Assembly: GCF_003345355.1 (NCBI RefSeq)
Contig: NZ_QQNB01000002.1
Span: 310,001-374,000 of the forward strand
DNA length: 64,000 nt
Origin: Sphingomonas aracearum
GTDB taxonomy: Bacteria; Pseudomonadota; Alphaproteobacteria; Sphingomonadales; Sphingomonadaceae
Direction: 5' to 3'
How positions within the stretch are numbered: the stretch's first letter is position 1; each line of letters begins with the position of its first letter. Positions 9,177 to 21,555 of the stretch are shown piece after piece. The translations under genes were made by a program, and so were the position numbers. The notes below the pieces were generated by a model. It was not told the DNA's origin. It did no database searches and saw only the letters and a program-made list of their open reading frames with translations.

Positions 9177-11296
9177 CGCGTCATCGCCCAGGTAACGGCC
9201 GCGGTCAGCCCGATCAGCATGACGAAAGCATAAGTGTAGACATATCCAGACTGGATGCGCGCCGCCACACGGCTGCCGAGGGCGACCACCGCCGCCGAGC
9301 CGTTCGGCCCGAAGCGATCGATCGTCTTCTCGTCACCGCGATGCCAGAAGAGCCGGCCGATCGCCATGGCAGGGCGCACGAAGAGGAGGTCGTAGAGCTC
9401 GTCGAAATACCATTTGTGCAGCAGAAAGGTGTAGATCACCCCCGCCTGCTCCGCAACCGCGGCAGGCAGCTGCGGCTGGCGGATATAGGCCAGCCAGGCG
9501 CTCCACAGGCCCAGCAGCATCGCGATCGTCGCCGACAGCTTCACCGCCAGCGGCACCTCGTGCATCGCATGCATCAGATGCTCGCGGAACGCGATCGCCC
9601 CATGCCAGTAGGTTTCACCCGCCGTCGGTTCGATGAACGCGTTGTGGAAGACGAAGCCGGCCAGCACTGCCCCGATCGACAGGAGCACAAGCGGCACCAG
9701 CATCGGCCACGGGCTCTCGTGCGGGTGGTAGCCGCCCGTCCCGTCGCGCAGTTCGGCCGCTCCCGGCGCATGGGCCGAGGGAGTGGCACCGGCGCCTTCC
9801 TCCGCATCCTCGCCATGGTGCGCGTGCGCGGCATCGGCACCGACATGGTGGCCGGCGTCGTGCGCATGGTCGTGCCCGTGGGCGTCGTGCACCGCGTGCT
9901 GGATGTGCTCCGAATTGGCCCAACGCGGCGCGCCCCAGAAGGTGAGGAACATCAGCCGCCAGGAGTAGAAGCTGGTCAGCAGAGCGACGAGCATGCCGAC
10001 GATCGACGCGCCCAGCGCGCCCGACGCCCAGCTCGCCTCGATGATCGCGTCCTTGGAATGGAAGCCGGCAAAGCCGATCGCCAGCGTGTTGCCGAAGATC
10101 GCCGGGATGCCGACGCCGGTGATCGCCAGCGTGCCCGCCATCATGCCCCAGAAGGTGACCGGGATCTCCTTCCGCAGGCCACCATAATAGCGCATGTCCT
10201 GCTCGTGGTGCATCGCATGGATCACCGAGCCCGCACCCAGGAACAAGAGCGCCTTGAAGAAGGCGTGCGTGAACAGGTGGAACATCGCCGCGCCATAGGC
10301 ACCGGTGCCTGCGGCGAAGAACATGTAGCCGAGCTGCGAACAGGTCGAATAAGCGATCACCCGCTTGATGTCGGTCTGCACCAGCCCACAGGTCGCGGCG
10401 AAGAAGCAGGTCGCTGCGCCGATCGCGGTGACCACGGAGAGCGCCGCCGGCGAGGTCTCGAACATCGGCGACAGGCGGCACACCATGAACACGCCCGCCG
10501 TCACCATGGTCGCGGCATGGATCAGCGCGGACACCGGCGTGGGGCCCTCCATCGCGTCCGGCAGCCAGGTGTGCAGGCCGAGCTGCGCCGACTTGCCCAT
10601 CGCGCCGACGAACAGCAGCAGACACAGCACCGTCATCGTGTCGAAACGGTAGCCGAGAAAGCCGATGGTCGAGCCGGCCATGCCCGGGGCCGCGGCCAGG
10701 ATCGCCGGGATCGAGATCGTGCCGAACACCAGGAAGGTGCCGAAGATGCCGAGCATGAAGCCGAGGTCGCCCACGCGGTTGACGACGAACGCCTTCATCG
10801 CCGCCGCATTGGCCGTCGGCTTGCGGAACCAGAAGCCGATCAGCAGGTAGGAGGCGAGACCCACGCCTTCCCAGCCGAAGAACATCTGCAGCAGGTTATC
10901 CGCCGTCACCAGCATCAGCATCGCGAAGGTGAACAGCGAGAGGTAGGCGAAGAAACGCGGCTGGTCGGGATCGTCCGACATGTACGACCAGCTGTAGAGA
11001 TGGACCAGCGCCGACACGCTCGTCACCACCACCAGCATCACCGCGGTCAGCGCATCGACCCGCAGCGTCCAGGACGAGGTGAACTCGCCCGAGTTCATCC
11101 AGGTCAGCACCGGGGTGAGCACCTCCTGCCCGCCGCCCAGATACTGGAGGAAGATCGGCCAGGAAAGCGCACATGACACGAACAGGGCGCCGGTGGTCAC
11201 CACCTTTGGCAACACCGTGCCGAAGGACTTGTTGGCAAAGCCGGCCACCACCGCCGCCAGCAGCGGCAGGAAAACAATGAACAGGATCGACGTCAC
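9173..11296 (-). CDS. nuoL: NADH-quinone oxidoreductase subunit L with histidine-rich loop
   Basis: This 707-residue distal antiporter-like subunit of complex I includes the long lateral helix at its C-terminus. Conserved segments are [45 protein letters not shown] and [16 protein letters not shown]. Residues of about 461-495 form an unusual His/Asp/Ala loop with about a dozen histidines between two late helices. The start is GTG at 11296, preceded by GGGGTAAGGG from the nuoK end, with a 7-base gap to nuoK. Confidence 0.97.
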   Translation of the reverse strand: MTSILFIVFLPLLAAVVAGFANKSFGTVLPKVVTTGALFVSCALSWPIFLQYLGGGQEVLTPVLTWMNSGEFTSSWTLRVDALTAVMLVVVTSVSALVHLYSWSYMSDDPDQPRFFAYLSLFTFAMLMLVTADNLLQMFFGWEGVGLASYLLIGFWFRKPTANAAAMKAFVVNRVGDLGFMLGIFGTFLVFGTISIPAILAAAPGMAGSTIGFLGYRFDTMTVLCLLLFVGAMGKSAQLGLHTWLPDAMEGPTPVSALIHAATMVTAGVFMVCRLSPMFETSPAALSVVTAIGAATCFFAATCGLVQTDIKRVIAYSTCSQLGYMFFAAGTGAYGAAMFHLFTHAFFKALLFLGAGSVIHAMHHEQDMRYYGGLRKEIPVTFWGMMAGTLAITGVGIPAIFGNTLAIGFAGFHSKDAIIEASWASGALGASIVGMLVALLTSFYSWRLMFLTFWGAPRWANSEHIQHAVHDAHGHDHAHDAGHHVGADAAHAHHGEDAEEGAGATPSAHAPGAAELRDGTGGYHPHESPWPMLVPLVLLSIGAVLAGFVFHNAFIEPTAGETYWHGAIAFREHLMHAMHEVPLAVKLSATIAMLLGLWSAWLAYIRQPQLPAAVAEQAGVIYTFLLHKWYFDELYDLLFVRPAMAIGRLFWHRGDEKTIDRFGPNGSAAVVALGSRVAARIQSGYVYTYAFVMLIGLTAAVTWAMTR

Positions 11297-11303
11297 CGAA
11301 CCC

Positions 11304-11609
11304 TTACCCCTTCATCCGGTTGACATCGTCCACCGCGATCGTGCCGCGGCTACGGAAATAGATCACGAGGATCGCCAGGCCGATCGCCGCCTCGCCCGCC
11401 GCGACCGTCAGCACGAACATCGCGAACACCTGGCCCACCATGTCGTGGAGAAAGGCGGAGAAGGCGACGAGGTTGAGGTTCACCGACAGGAGGATCAACT
11501 CCACCGCCATCAGCATGACGATGAGGTTCTTGCGATTGGCGATGATGCCCAGCACGCCCAGCGCGAACAGGATCGCCGCCACGACGAGATAGTGCGTAAG
11601 CCCGATCAC
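11304..11609 (-). CDS. nuoK: NADH-quinone oxidoreductase subunit K
   Basis: The 101-residue subunit has three membrane helices and the conserved glutamates in [14 protein letters not shown] and [13 protein letters not shown] that belong to the hydrophilic axis of complex I. The start is GTG at 11609, which overlaps the nuoJ TGA by four bases (GTGA) and gives exactly the usual family length of about 100. A longer open frame continues upstream through nuoJ in another reading frame but is only a shadow. Confidence 0.96.
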   Translation of the reverse strand: MIGLTHYLVVAAILFALGVLGIIANRKNLIVMLMAVELILLSVNLNLVAFSAFLHDMVGQVFAMFVLTVAAGEAAIGLAILVIYFRSRGTIAVDDVNRMKG

Positions 11610-12217
11610 AGCTCCACCCCCTGGCCGACCGCCGGCTTGACGTTGCGCGTTGCGTCCCCGGGCCGCCGCATGACCTGGCGGGTCACGTTCTGCGGCCGGG
11701 TGCCGGCGCGCTCGCGATGGGTCAGCACGATGGCGCCGATCATGGCCACCAGCAGGACCAGCCCGGCGCCCTCGAACACGAACAGGTAGCGGGTGTAGAG
11801 CAGGCTGCCGAGCGCAACGATGTTGGGTACGTTCTCGGCCACCGGGGCAGCGCGGCGGGCAAGCTGGATGGCACCGGCGCTGTAGGCGCCCACGCCGATC
11901 ATGATCTCCGCCGCCAGCGCGACCGCAAAGGCCAGGCCGATCACCGCATAGCGCGCGAACCCGGCACGCAGCTGTGCGAAGTCGACGTCCATCATCATCA
12001 CCACGAACAGGAACAGCACCGCGACCGCGCCGACATAGACGATGACGAGCAGCATCGCGATGAACTCGGCGCCCACCAGCACCATCAGCCCCGCGGCGTT
12101 GAAAAAGGCCAGGATCAGCCACAACACGGCATGCACCGGGTTGCGCGCGGTGATCGTCAGCGCTGCCGACAGCAGCACCACCGCCGCGAACAGGTAAAAG
12201 GCGATTGCTTGGATCAC
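11606..12217 (-). CDS. nuoJ: NADH-quinone oxidoreductase subunit J
   Basis: This 203-residue membrane subunit has five predicted helices. [23 protein letters not shown] and [19 protein letters not shown] contain the pi-bulge region that links quinone reduction to proton pumping. The C-terminal 35 residues are a polar tail. The start appears to be GTG at 12217, 31 bases after the nuoI stop, with only a weak ribosome binding site. Confidence 0.95.
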   Translation of the reverse strand: MIQAIAFYLFAAVVLLSAALTITARNPVHAVLWLILAFFNAAGLMVLVGAEFIAMLLVIVYVGAVAVLFLFVVMMMDVDFAQLRAGFARYAVIGLAFAVALAAEIMIGVGAYSAGAIQLARRAAPVAENVPNIVALGSLLYTRYLFVFEGAGLVLLVAMIGAIVLTHRERAGTRPQNVTRQVMRRPGDATRNVKPAVGQGVEL

Positions 12218-12248
12218 GGAATCGTATGGCCCCTAGTTGCTGGCGCGC

Positions 12249-12734
12249 TTACCGGTACGGCGCATCGGCGGCAAGGTTCGCGGCAAGCGCGCTTTCCCAG
12301 CGGTCGCCGTTGTCGAGCAGCTTGTTCTTGTCATAGATCAGCTCCTCGCGCGTTTCGGTGGAGAACTCGTAGTTCGGCCCCTCGACGATCGCGTCCACCG
12401 GGCAGGCCTCCTGGCACAGGCCGCAATAGATGCACTTCGTCATGTCGATGTCGTAGCGCGTGGTGCGCCGCGAACCGTCGTCGCGCGGCTCCGCCTCGAT
12501 GGTGATCGCCTGCGCCGGGCACACCGCCTCGCACAGCTTGCACGCAATACAGCGCTCCTCGCCGTTCGGATATCGGCGCAACGCATGTTCTCCGCGGAAG
12601 CGCGGCGAAACCGGGTTCTTCTCGAACGGATAGTTGATCGTCGCCTTGGGCTTGAAGAAATACTTCAAGGTGAGGGCGTGCGCCTTCACGAACTCCCAGA
12701 GCGTGAATGTCTTGATGTAATGAGCAACGCTCAC
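12249..12734 (-). CDS. nuoI: NADH-quinone oxidoreductase subunit I
   Basis: This 161-residue peripheral-arm subunit carries the two [4Fe-4S] clusters N6a and N6b, bound by [12 protein letters not shown] (about residues 62-73) and [12 protein letters not shown] (about 101-112). The N-terminus is an amphipathic segment that sits on the membrane. The start is GTG 12734, which overlaps the stop of the 43-codon gene upstream as GTGA. This argues that the small gene is translated. Confidence 0.97.
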   Translation of the reverse strand: MSVAHYIKTFTLWEFVKAHALTLKYFFKPKATINYPFEKNPVSPRFRGEHALRRYPNGEERCIACKLCEAVCPAQAITIEAEPRDDGSRRTTRYDIDMTKCIYCGLCQEACPVDAIVEGPNYEFSTETREELIYDKNKLLDNGDRWESALAANLAADAPYR

Positions 12735-12862
12735 GATCCGAACCCCATCACGCGGTCGATGGCCACGACCGTCAATCCAATCACCATGCCGGCCAGCGCC
12801 CGGCGCTTCACCGCATCCGGGTTCATGCCCCGCGCGGCCAGCCAGCTTGCCGGCGACCTCAT
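12731..12862 (-). CDS. 43-residue single-helix membrane protein inside the nuo operon
   Basis: A 43-codon frame fills the gap between nuoH and nuoI. Its ATG (12862) overlaps the nuoH stop as ATGA, and its TGA overlaps the nuoI GTG start as GTGA, so it is coupled at both ends. The N-terminal 22 residues are basic and polar ([13 protein letters not shown]). Residues of about 23-38 ([16 protein letters not shown]) could form one membrane helix, giving an N-in one-pass protein. I do not recognise a family. The placement suggests an accessory or assembly factor of complex I, comparable in style to the small supernumerary subunits of alphaproteobacterial and mitochondrial enzymes. Confidence 0.75.
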   Translation of the reverse strand: MRSPASWLAARGMNPDAVKRRALAGMVIGLTVVAIDRVMGFGS

Positions 12863-13914
12863 AGCGGCGAGCCCACGCGATAGAACATCAGCACGGTGGA
12901 CACCAGGAACACCCAGAAGAGCGACACCGGCAGGAACACCTTCCAGCCCAGCCGCATCAGCTGGTCGTAGCGGTACCGCGGCACCGTTGCCTTCACCCAG
13001 CTGAAGACGAAGAAGAAGAACAGGATCTTGGCGAACAGCCACAGGATGCCCGGCACGGCATAAAGCGGCGCCCAGTCGATTGGCGGCAGGTAACCGCCCC
13101 AGAACAGCGTGGCGTTCAGCGCGCACATCAGGATCACGTTGGCATATTCGCCCAGCCAGTAGAGCGCAAAGCTCATGGACGAATATTCGGTCTGATAGCC
13201 CGCGACGAGCTCCGACTCCGCCTCGGTGAGATCGAACGGTGCGCGTCCGGTTTCCGCCATGCCGGAGATCAGGAACATGATCGACATCGGGAAAAGCAGC
13301 GGATTGATGCCGAACCCGTTGATGTGGATGCCCAGCGTGTTGCGCTGCGCCTCCACGATCGTGGTCAGGTTGAAGCTGCCCGCCCACATCACCATGCAGA
13401 TCAGGATGAAGCCAAGCGCGACCTCGTAGCTCACCATCTGCGCCGCCGCGCGGATGGCCGAGTAGAACGGATATTTGGAGTTGGACGCCCAGCCCGCCAG
13501 AATGATGCCGTACACGCCCAGCGACGAGGCCGCGAGCACGTAGAGCAGCCCGACATTGATGTTGGACAAGAGCACACCCGGCGAGAACGGCACCACCGCC
13601 CACACGATCAGCGCCACCGTGAAGGTGATGATCGGCGCGAGCAGGAACAGGCCCTTGTTCGCCGCCGCAGGAACGATCGTCTCCTGCAGGAACACCTTCA
13701 GTCCGTCTGCAAAGGACTGCAGCAGGCCGAACGGACCGACCACGTTGGGACCACGGCGCAGCGCCATCGCCGCCCAGATCTTGCGATCGGCATAGATGAT
13801 CATCGCCACGGCCAGCATCAGCGGCAGCGCGATCACCAGAATGCCGACGATGGTGGCGACGAACCACGCCCAGCCGAACGGCAGGCCCACCGTGGTCTGG
13901 AAGAAGTCGGTCAT
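12859..13914 (-). CDS. nuoH: NADH-quinone oxidoreductase subunit H
   Basis: This 351-residue membrane subunit joins the peripheral and membrane arms and forms part of the quinone tunnel. Conserved features are [21 protein letters not shown] near the N-terminus and [21 protein letters not shown], the loop at the quinone site. ATG 13914 is chosen because it overlaps the nuoG stop by four bases (ATGA) and is followed directly by the family's hydrophobic N-terminus. An upstream in-frame extension would lie in nuoG. Confidence 0.97.
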   Translation of the reverse strand: MTDFFQTTVGLPFGWAWFVATIVGILVIALPLMLAVAMIIYADRKIWAAMALRRGPNVVGPFGLLQSFADGLKVFLQETIVPAAANKGLFLLAPIITFTVALIVWAVVPFSPGVLLSNINVGLLYVLAASSLGVYGIILAGWASNSKYPFYSAIRAAAQMVSYEVALGFILICMVMWAGSFNLTTIVEAQRNTLGIHINGFGINPLLFPMSIMFLISGMAETGRAPFDLTEAESELVAGYQTEYSSMSFALYWLGEYANVILMCALNATLFWGGYLPPIDWAPLYAVPGILWLFAKILFFFFVFSWVKATVPRYRYDQLMRLGWKVFLPVSLFWVFLVSTVLMFYRVGSPL

Positions 13915-15929
13915 TCCGCGGCCTCCGCCAGCTGCGCGCCGTGCGTGATGACCGACGAGCATTCCTGCATGGTCGGGCTTGCGCGGCAGATCGCGTTGGT
14001 CAGGTAGAAGTCCTGGATCGGGTAGCCGGCAAGCGTGCCCGACGCCACCGCGTCCAGCACCGGCGGCTTCCACTCCAGCGCGGCGAGACCAAGCCCGGCC
14101 AGCAGCGGCGTGTCATAGGCCATGGCCGCGCGCAGTTCCTCCAGCGTGTCGAACGGCAGCGTCTGGCCGAGCACGGCCGACAGCGCCCGGAAGATCGTCC
14201 AGTCCTCGCGCGCGTCGCCGGGCGGGAACACCGCCCGCTCGCCCCGCTGCACGCGCCCTTCCAGGTTCACCCACGTGCCGGACTTCTCGGCATAGCTCGC
14301 GCCCGGCAGCACCACGTCTGCCGCGCCCGCGCCCTTGTCGCCGTGGTGGCCGACATAGACCTTGAAGCTGGTGTCGAAGCGCGCGTAATCCACCTCGTCC
14401 GCGCCGAGGAAGAACGCCAGCTTCGGCCTGGCCGCAACCACGTCCGCGAGGCCGCCGGGCTGGTGGTAGCCCAGCATCAGGCCTCCGTTGCGCGCCGCCG
14501 CCATGTGCAGCACGTTGTAGCCGTTCCAGGCAGTGCCGTCCTCCAGCGTGCGCACGAGGTTCAGGCTGCCCACGAGCGCCAGGCTCGCCCCCTGCCCGCC
14601 CTTCAGCGCCGCGCCGCCGACGATCACCATCGGTCGCTCGGCCTTGCCAAAGGCGTCCAGCACCGCTTCCGGGAGCTTGCCGAGGATCGACAGGTCCGCA
14701 CCGAGCCATTCGACCTTGTAGGTCAGCTCCGTTTGCGGCCCGATCGCGAACACCCGCGCGCCGCGCTTGATCGCCTTGCGGATGCGCGTGTTCACCAGCG
14801 GCGCTTCCCAGCGCACGTTGGAGCCGACGATCAGGATGGCGTCCGCGCGCTCGGTGCCGGCGATGGTGGTGTTGAAGTTCACCGCCGCCAGGTTGCTGGC
14901 GTCATAATCCATGCCCGTCTGCCGCCCTTCCAGCAGCGACGAGCCGAGCGACTGGAGCAGCGCCTTCGCCGCGAACAGGGTTTCGCAGTCGACCAGGTCG
15001 CCGTGGATCGCCGCCACGCTGGATCCGGCGTCCACCGCCTTGATGGCGGCGAAGGCCTCTTCCCAGCTTGCCGGCTGCAGCTTGCCGTTCACGCGGATGT
15101 ACGGCCGGTCGAGCCGCCGGCGGACGAGCCCGTCCACCGCATGGCGCGTCTTGTCCGACGCCCATTCCTCGTTCACGTCCTCGTTGATGACGGGCAGCGC
15201 GCGCAGCACCTGACGGCCGCGGCTGTCGAGGCGGATGTTGGTGCCCACCGCATCCATCACGTCGATCGCCAGCGTCTTCTTCAGCTCCCAGGGCCGCGCC
15301 TCGAACGCATAGGGCTTGGAGGTGAGCGCGCCCACCGGGCACAGGTCCACCACGTTGCCCGAGAGCTCGGAGGTTACCGCCTGCTCGAGATAGGAAGTGA
15401 TCTGCATGTCCTCGCCGCGATAGATCGCGCCGATCTCCTCCACGCCGGCCACTTCCTCAGCGAAGCGAACGCAGCGGGTGCACTGGATGCAGCGGGTCAT
15501 CACCGTCTTGACGATGGGCCCCATATACTTCTCGGTGACCGCGCGCTTGTTCTCGTCATAGCGCGACTGGCCGCGGCCATAGGCCATGGACTGGTCCTGG
15601 AGGTCGCACTCACCGCCCTGATCGCAAATCGGGCAGTCGAGCGGGTGATTGATGAGCAGGAACTCCATCACGCCTTCGCGCGCCTGCTTCACCATCGGCG
15701 TCGTGGTGAACACCTCCTGGTTGTCGGCCGCGGGCAGCGCGCAGCTCGCCTGCGGCTTGGGCGGCCCCGGCTTCACTTCCACCAGGCACATGCGGCAGTT
15801 GCCGGCAATGGAAAGGCGCTCGTGATAGCAGAAGCGCGGGATTTCCTTGCCGGCGGCCTCGCAGGCCTGGAGCACGGTCGCGCCCTGCGGCACTTCGACC
15901 TCGATCCCGTCTACTTTCAACTTGGGCAT
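13911..15929 (-). CDS. nuoG: NADH-quinone oxidoreductase subunit G
   Basis: This 672-residue peripheral-arm subunit has an N-terminal ferredoxin-like domain (Cys in CEAAGKEIPRFCYHE and GNCRMC for N1b), HPLDCPICDQGGECDLQD for cluster N5, CIQCTRCVRF and CPVGAL for N4, and then a molybdopterin-oxidoreductase-like domain without cofactor motifs. It begins 4 bases after the inserted secreted-protein gene and overlaps nuoH. Confidence 0.96.
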   Translation of the reverse strand: MPKLKVDGIEVEVPQGATVLQACEAAGKEIPRFCYHERLSIAGNCRMCLVEVKPGPPKPQASCALPAADNQEVFTTTPMVKQAREGVMEFLLINHPLDCPICDQGGECDLQDQSMAYGRGQSRYDENKRAVTEKYMGPIVKTVMTRCIQCTRCVRFAEEVAGVEEIGAIYRGEDMQITSYLEQAVTSELSGNVVDLCPVGALTSKPYAFEARPWELKKTLAIDVMDAVGTNIRLDSRGRQVLRALPVINEDVNEEWASDKTRHAVDGLVRRRLDRPYIRVNGKLQPASWEEAFAAIKAVDAGSSVAAIHGDLVDCETLFAAKALLQSLGSSLLEGRQTGMDYDASNLAAVNFNTTIAGTERADAILIVGSNVRWEAPLVNTRIRKAIKRGARVFAIGPQTELTYKVEWLGADLSILGKLPEAVLDAFGKAERPMVIVGGAALKGGQGASLALVGSLNLVRTLEDGTAWNGYNVLHMAAARNGGLMLGYHQPGGLADVVAARPKLAFFLGADEVDYARFDTSFKVYVGHHGDKGAGAADVVLPGASYAEKSGTWVNLEGRVQRGERAVFPPGDAREDWTIFRALSAVLGQTLPFDTLEELRAAMAYDTPLLAGLGLAALEWKPPVLDAVASGTLAGYPIQDFYLTNAICRASPTMQECSSVITHGAQLAEAAE

Positions 15930-15933
15930 GGCG

Positions 15934-16523
15934 TTACTTCGCGTCCGAAAGCGCCACCGCCATGTAGGCGACAGCGGCGATGTGATTGCGCAGATCGGTG
16001 ATGTCGACCTTGTACTCGGCGCCCTCAGGCATGCAGGTCTTCAGCCCATCCCCGAAGCCGAGGAATGCCTGCTTCTCGCCGACCGTCTGCACCGGCGAGC
16101 GCAGGAATGCCACCGTTTCCTTTGGCCTGGCGGCAACAAGGCACTTGGCATACCCGACCAGAAAGGCGCGCCCGGCCTTTTCCGCAGGTCTCACCGCCGG
16201 CACCGACGCTCGCGTCGCCAGCGTGTCGAGCAACCCGGGCTGCCGCAAGAACATCGCTTCGGCAACCGCTCCACGGATTTCCCCGGTATGGCCGCTGACG
16301 CTGTACCCACGGATACAGTGACGGTGCCCACGCACCAGCGTCGTGGCAGCATCCCGTTCGCCGGGCGCGCCGAAGGGCGCACGCAACAGCTTGTTCGACA
16401 GGGCGGGCGCCTGCGACACCAGACAGGTGCCCAGCTGCGACAGCTGCGCCTGCTTGGACACAAGCGTCTGCGCGCCGCCCGCCGATGCCAGGCAGGCCGC
16501 GCCGATGCCGACAATCACCCGCA

Positions 16524-16527
<4 letters not shown>
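15934..16527 (-). CDS. Secreted two-module cysteine protein inserted between nuoF and nuoG
   Basis: This 197-residue protein has a signal peptide ([19 protein letters not shown], cleavage near residue 19), so it should be periplasmic, unlike every nuo subunit around it. The mature chain is an internal duplication. Cys35-Leu-Val, Pro41, Leu48-Arg, Pro51, Gly-Glu, Cys71 recur as Cys129-Leu-Val, Pro135, Leu142-Arg, Pro145, Gly-Glu, Cys165. The period is exactly 94 residues and the Cys pairs are 36 apart in both copies. ATG 16527 overlaps the nuoF stop (ATGA) and the TAA is 4 bases before nuoG. Similar unnamed proteins are, from memory, common in sphingomonads; the role is unknown. Confidence 0.8.
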
Positions 16528-17830
<1,303 letters not shown>

Positions 17831-17831
<1 letters not shown>

Positions 17832-18499
17832 TACGCCCACTCCCCCCGGTAATCGTGATTTTCCTGCACCATCGCGGTGAGCGAGGTTGGCCCGCCTGCC
17901 GGCTCGGACGAGGTGCGGCCGGTCTGCGATCCGGACTTCACCTCGCGCCCCTCGGCCAGCGCCTTCAGGATCGCGGTGGTCTTGTCATAGTCCAGATCTT
18001 CGAAGTTATCGTCGTTGATCTGCACCATCGGCGCATTGGCGCAGGTGCCCAGGCACTCGACTTCGCTCAGCGTGAACAGCCCGTCCGGCGTGGTCCGGCC
18101 CTTGACGAGCCCGTGGTTCTTGCACGCGGCCATCACGTCGTCGCTGCCCGCCAGCATGCACGGCGTCGTGCCGCACACCTGCACATGATAGCGACCGACC
18201 GGCGCCAGGTTGAACATGGTGTAGAAGGTCGCAACCTCGAACACGCGCATGTACGGCACGCCGATCTCGCGCGCGACGAACTCGATCACCGGCACGGGCA
18301 GCCAGCCCTGCGTCTGCGTCTCGGCACCGACCTGCCGCTGGGCCAGATCGAGCAGCGGGAGCGAGGCGGATTGCGACCGCCCTTCGGGATAGCGGCCGAT
18401 GACCTCCTTGGCCTTGCGCGCATTCTCCTCGGTCCACGCAAACGCGCCCCAGCGCGCGCGGGTCTCGGCCTCGTCGGGGATCTGGGGTGCTTCAGCCAT
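17831..18499 (-). CDS. nuoE: NADH-quinone oxidoreductase subunit E
   Basis: This 222-residue subunit has a thioredoxin-like domain that binds the [2Fe-2S] cluster N1a through CGTTPC and CLGTC spaced about 40 residues apart. The last 40 residues are a Gly/Ser/Thr-rich tail longer than in enterobacteria. Its ATG shares one base with the nuoD stop (TGATG). Confidence 0.96.
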
Positions 18500-19734
18500 C
18501 AGCGGTCACATTCACCAAAAACGATATCCATTGCGCCCAGGATCGCGGTCGTGTCCGCCAGCATGTGGCCCTTGGACATGAAGTCCATCGCCTGCAGGTG
18601 ACTGAACGCCGTCGGGCGGATCTTGCAGCGGTACGGCTTGTTGCTGCCGTCGCTCACCAGGTACACGCCGAACTCGCCCTTGGGGCTTTCCGTCGCGACA
18701 TACACGTCGCCTGCCGGCACGTGATAACCCTCGGTGAAGAGCTTGAAATGGTGGATCAGCGCTTCCATTGAGCGCTTCATCTCGGCGCGCTTGGGCGGGC
18801 CGACCTTGCGATCGGTCGTCATCGTCGGGCCTTCGGGCATCTCCGCAATGCACTGCTTGATGATGCGCGCCGACTGGCGGACCTCCTCCACGCGCACCAT
18901 GAACCGGTCGTAGCAGTCGCCGCGCGTGCCCACCGGCACCTCGAAGTCCATCCGGTCATATACGTCATAGGGCTGCGACTTGCGCAGATCCCACGGGATG
19001 CCGGCGGCGCGGATCATCGGGCCGGAAAAGCCCCATTTCAGCGCGTCCTCGCGGCTCACCACCGCGATGTCGACGTTGCGCTGCTTGAAGATGCGGTTGT
19101 CCGCAACCAGGCTGATCGCGTCCTCGAACAGGCGCGGCAGGCGCGTGTCGAGCCACTCGGCAAGATCGGTGAGCAGCTTCAGCGGCACATCCTGGTGCAC
19201 GCCGCCGACGCGGAAGTAATTGGCGTGCATGCGAGCGCCGGAAATGCGCTCGTAGAAGTTCATCGTGTCTTCGCGAATCTCGAACAGCCACAGGTTCGGC
19301 GTCATCGCGCCGACGTCCATGATATGGCTGCCGAGGTTCAGCATGTGGTTCATGATGCGCGTCAGCTCGGCGCACATCACGCGGATATACTGCGCGCGCA
19401 TCGGCACCTCGAGATCGAGCAGCTTCTCGATCGCGAGCACGAACGTGTGCTCCATGCACATCGGCGAGCAGTAATCGAGGCGATCGAAATAGGGGATCGC
19501 CTGCGTATAGGTCTTGTACTCGATCAGCTTCTCGGTGCCGCGGTGGAGCAGGCCGACATGCGGATCGATCCGCTCGATCAATTCGCCGTCCAGCTCCATG
19601 ACGAGACGCAGAACGCCGTGCGCGGCCGGATGCTGCGGGCCGAAGTTGATCGTGTAATTGTCGATCGTCACGTCGCCGGGCGTCGGGTCTTCCGCGTCGG
19701 TGATGCCGGCGATCTTCTCGAGCTGGTCGCTCAT
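18499..19734 (-). CDS. nuoD: NADH-quinone oxidoreductase subunit D
   Basis: This 411-residue 49-kDa-type subunit forms the quinone pocket with NuoB. The N-terminal [14 protein letters not shown] loop carries the quinone-contacting His, and the C-terminal [17 protein letters not shown] resembles the hydrogenase large subunit end. It is separate from nuoC here, not fused as in E. coli. ATG 19734 overlaps the nuoC stop by four bases. Confidence 0.97.
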   Translation of the reverse strand: MSDQLEKIAGITDAEDPTPGDVTIDNYTINFGPQHPAAHGVLRLVMELDGELIERIDPHVGLLHRGTEKLIEYKTYTQAIPYFDRLDYCSPMCMEHTFVLAIEKLLDLEVPMRAQYIRVMCAELTRIMNHMLNLGSHIMDVGAMTPNLWLFEIREDTMNFYERISGARMHANYFRVGGVHQDVPLKLLTDLAEWLDTRLPRLFEDAISLVADNRIFKQRNVDIAVVSREDALKWGFSGPMIRAAGIPWDLRKSQPYDVYDRMDFEVPVGTRGDCYDRFMVRVEEVRQSARIIKQCIAEMPEGPTMTTDRKVGPPKRAEMKRSMEALIHHFKLFTEGYHVPAGDVYVATESPKGEFGVYLVSDGSNKPYRCKIRPTAFSHLQAMDFMSKGHMLADTTAILGAMDIVFGECDR

Positions 19735-20594
19735 TGGTTCTGTCCCTCGCCCTTGCTCGTGACCACGTCCGGGTCACGGGGCTTCTCCTGCGGCTGGTTG
19801 CCGGGCTGGTCCTTGCCCGCACCGGTATCCCTGGTGCTGTCGGTGCTCACGCCATAGCCGGAGCCCGGATGCACCGTGCCCTTTTGTGGCGTCTGTGCGG
19901 CATCCGCCTTCTGGATCGTGTCGGCCTTGAGCGGTGTCGGCGCACCCTTGGCCTCCGGGAGAGCCCCCGGCGCGGGCGGCGCCTTCTCGTCGCCGGGCAG
20001 CACGTACTCGGCGCCCTCCCACGGGCTCAGGAAGTCGAACGTGCGGAAATCCTGCGCCAGGCTGACGGGTTCGTACACCACGCGCTTGGCCGCTTCGGAA
20101 TAGCGCATCTCCAGATACCCGGTCAGCGGGAAATCCTTGCGGAACGGGTGGCCGCGAAAGCCATAGTCCGTCAGGATGCGACGCAGGTCCGGGTTGCCGT
20201 CGAAGAGCACGCCGAACATGTCGTACACTTCGCGCTCCAGCCAGCCCGCGACCGGCCAGAGGCCGGTGACGGACGGCACCGGATGCACGTCGTCGGTCTG
20301 CACGTGCACGCGGAGGCGGTGGTTGCGCGTGACGCTGAGCAGGCAATAGACGACCTCGAAGCGCTCCACCCCGCGATCGGGATAGTCGACGCCGGCGATC
20401 TCCATCAGCTGCTGGTATTCCAGCCCCGGCGTGTCGCGCAGCGCCACCATCGTCTCGACCAGGCTGTCACGCTCGACATGCAGCGCGACCTCGCCGACCG
20501 CCTCGACCGGCGAGCGCAGCTTGCCGCCGAGCGCCGCCGTGGCCGCGTCGATCACCCCGTCATTGGGCGCAAAGGCTGGCGCCGGTGCTCTCAT
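19731..20594 (-). CDS. nuoC: NADH-quinone oxidoreductase subunit C with disordered tail
   Basis: This 287-residue 30-kDa-type subunit has the family signature [22 protein letters not shown], with [13 protein letters not shown] at about residues 145-160. After about residue 200 a Pro/Ala/Lys/Gln-rich, apparently disordered extension of roughly 85 residues follows, absent from typical 200-residue NuoC. ATG 20594 is preferred over an in-frame TTG at 20609 because GAGGGGCGGAG lies just upstream. Confidence 0.95.
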   Translation of the reverse strand: MRAPAPAFAPNDGVIDAATAALGGKLRSPVEAVGEVALHVERDSLVETMVALRDTPGLEYQQLMEIAGVDYPDRGVERFEVVYCLLSVTRNHRLRVHVQTDDVHPVPSVTGLWPVAGWLEREVYDMFGVLFDGNPDLRRILTDYGFRGHPFRKDFPLTGYLEMRYSEAAKRVVYEPVSLAQDFRTFDFLSPWEGAEYVLPGDEKAPPAPGALPEAKGAPTPLKADTIQKADAAQTPQKGTVHPGSGYGVSTDSTRDTGAGKDQPGNQPQEKPRDPDVVTSKGEGQNQ

Positions 20595-20605
20595 CGCTCC
20601 GCCCC

Positions 20606-21184
20606 TCAACGCTCAACCGTGCCGATACGGCGGATCTTCCGCTGCAACTGCATGATGCCGTACAGCAAAGCCTCTGCGGTCGGCGGGCACCCGGGGACGT
20701 AGATGTCCACCGGCACCACGCGATCGCAGCCGCGCACCACCGAATAGCTGTAGTGATAGTAGCCGCCGCCATTGGCGCAGCTGCCCATCGAGATGACGTA
20801 TTTCGGCTCGCTCATCTGGTCGTAGACCCGGCGCAGCGCGGGCGCCATCTTGTTGCAGAGCGTTCCCGCCACGATCATCACGTCCGACTGGCGCGGCGAA
20901 GCGCGGGGTGCGGCGCCGAACCGCTCCAGGTCGTAGCGCGGCATGTTCACGTGGATCATCTCCACCGCGCAGCACGCCAGCCCGAACGTCATCCACCACA
21001 AGGAGCCCGTACGCGCCCACTGGAACAGCTCCTCGGTGGAGGTGACCAGAAAGCCCTTGTCGGTCAACTCACCGTTGAGATCGTCGAAGAAGCCCTGGTC
21101 CGGCGGCACGATCGCCTGGCCGGCGCCCGCAGGCGGCTGGATCGTGACCGAACCGCCGCCGGTCGTGTTGTTGCTCACTCCCAT
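20606..21184 (-). CDS. nuoB: NADH-quinone oxidoreductase subunit B
   Basis: This 192-residue subunit binds cluster N2 at the quinone site. The tandem cysteines GLACCAVEM, then [10 protein letters not shown] and [13 protein letters not shown], provide the ligands. The first 35 residues are a polar extension. The start is ATG 21184, overlapping nuoA by 10 bases; an in-frame GTG at 21178 forms a GTGA overlap with the nuoA stop and is the alternative. Confidence 0.96.
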   Translation of the reverse strand: MGVSNNTTGGGSVTIQPPAGAGQAIVPPDQGFFDDLNGELTDKGFLVTSTEELFQWARTGSLWWMTFGLACCAVEMIHVNMPRYDLERFGAAPRASPRQSDVMIVAGTLCNKMAPALRRVYDQMSEPKYVISMGSCANGGGYYHYSYSVVRGCDRVVPVDIYVPGCPPTAEALLYGIMQLQRKIRRIGTVER

Positions 21185-21555
21185 TCCAACGCACCCTTCT
21201 TCCACGCATAGACCAGGCCCAGCGCGAGTTCGGCGATAAAGATCATCATCGAGCTCCAGGCCACCCAGCCGAGCGAAAAAACGCTTACTGCCCAGGGATA
21301 TAGGAAGGCCGCTTCGAGATCGAAGATGATGAAGAGGATGGCGACGAGATAAAAGCGCACGTCGAACTGGCTGCGCGAATCCTCGAACGCCGGGAAGCCG
21401 CACTCATATTCGGAGAGCTTTTCCGGTGTCGGCTTGTTCGTGCCCGTGAAGCGCGCGGCGATCATCGGCAGGAACACGAATGCGCTGGACAGCACCAGCG
21501 CCACGCCGAGGAACAGGAGGATGGGGAGGTATTGCGAAAGGTCGACCAAGGGCAT
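21175..21555 (-). CDS. nuoA: NADH-quinone oxidoreductase subunit A
   Basis: This 126-residue subunit has three membrane helices and the conserved loop [39 protein letters not shown], split by the conserved acidic residues. ATG 21555 is chosen because it gives the usual N-terminus just before the first helix; an upstream in-frame extension would begin at 21612. It is the first gene of the nuo operon, so the promoter should lie in the 118 bases 21556-21673, where no convincing consensus is seen. Confidence 0.95.
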   Translation of the reverse strand: MPLVDLSQYLPILLFLGVALVLSSAFVFLPMIAARFTGTNKPTPEKLSEYECGFPAFEDSRSQFDVRFYLVAILFIIFDLEAAFLYPWAVSVFSLGWVAWSSMMIFIAELALGLVYAWKKGALEWE

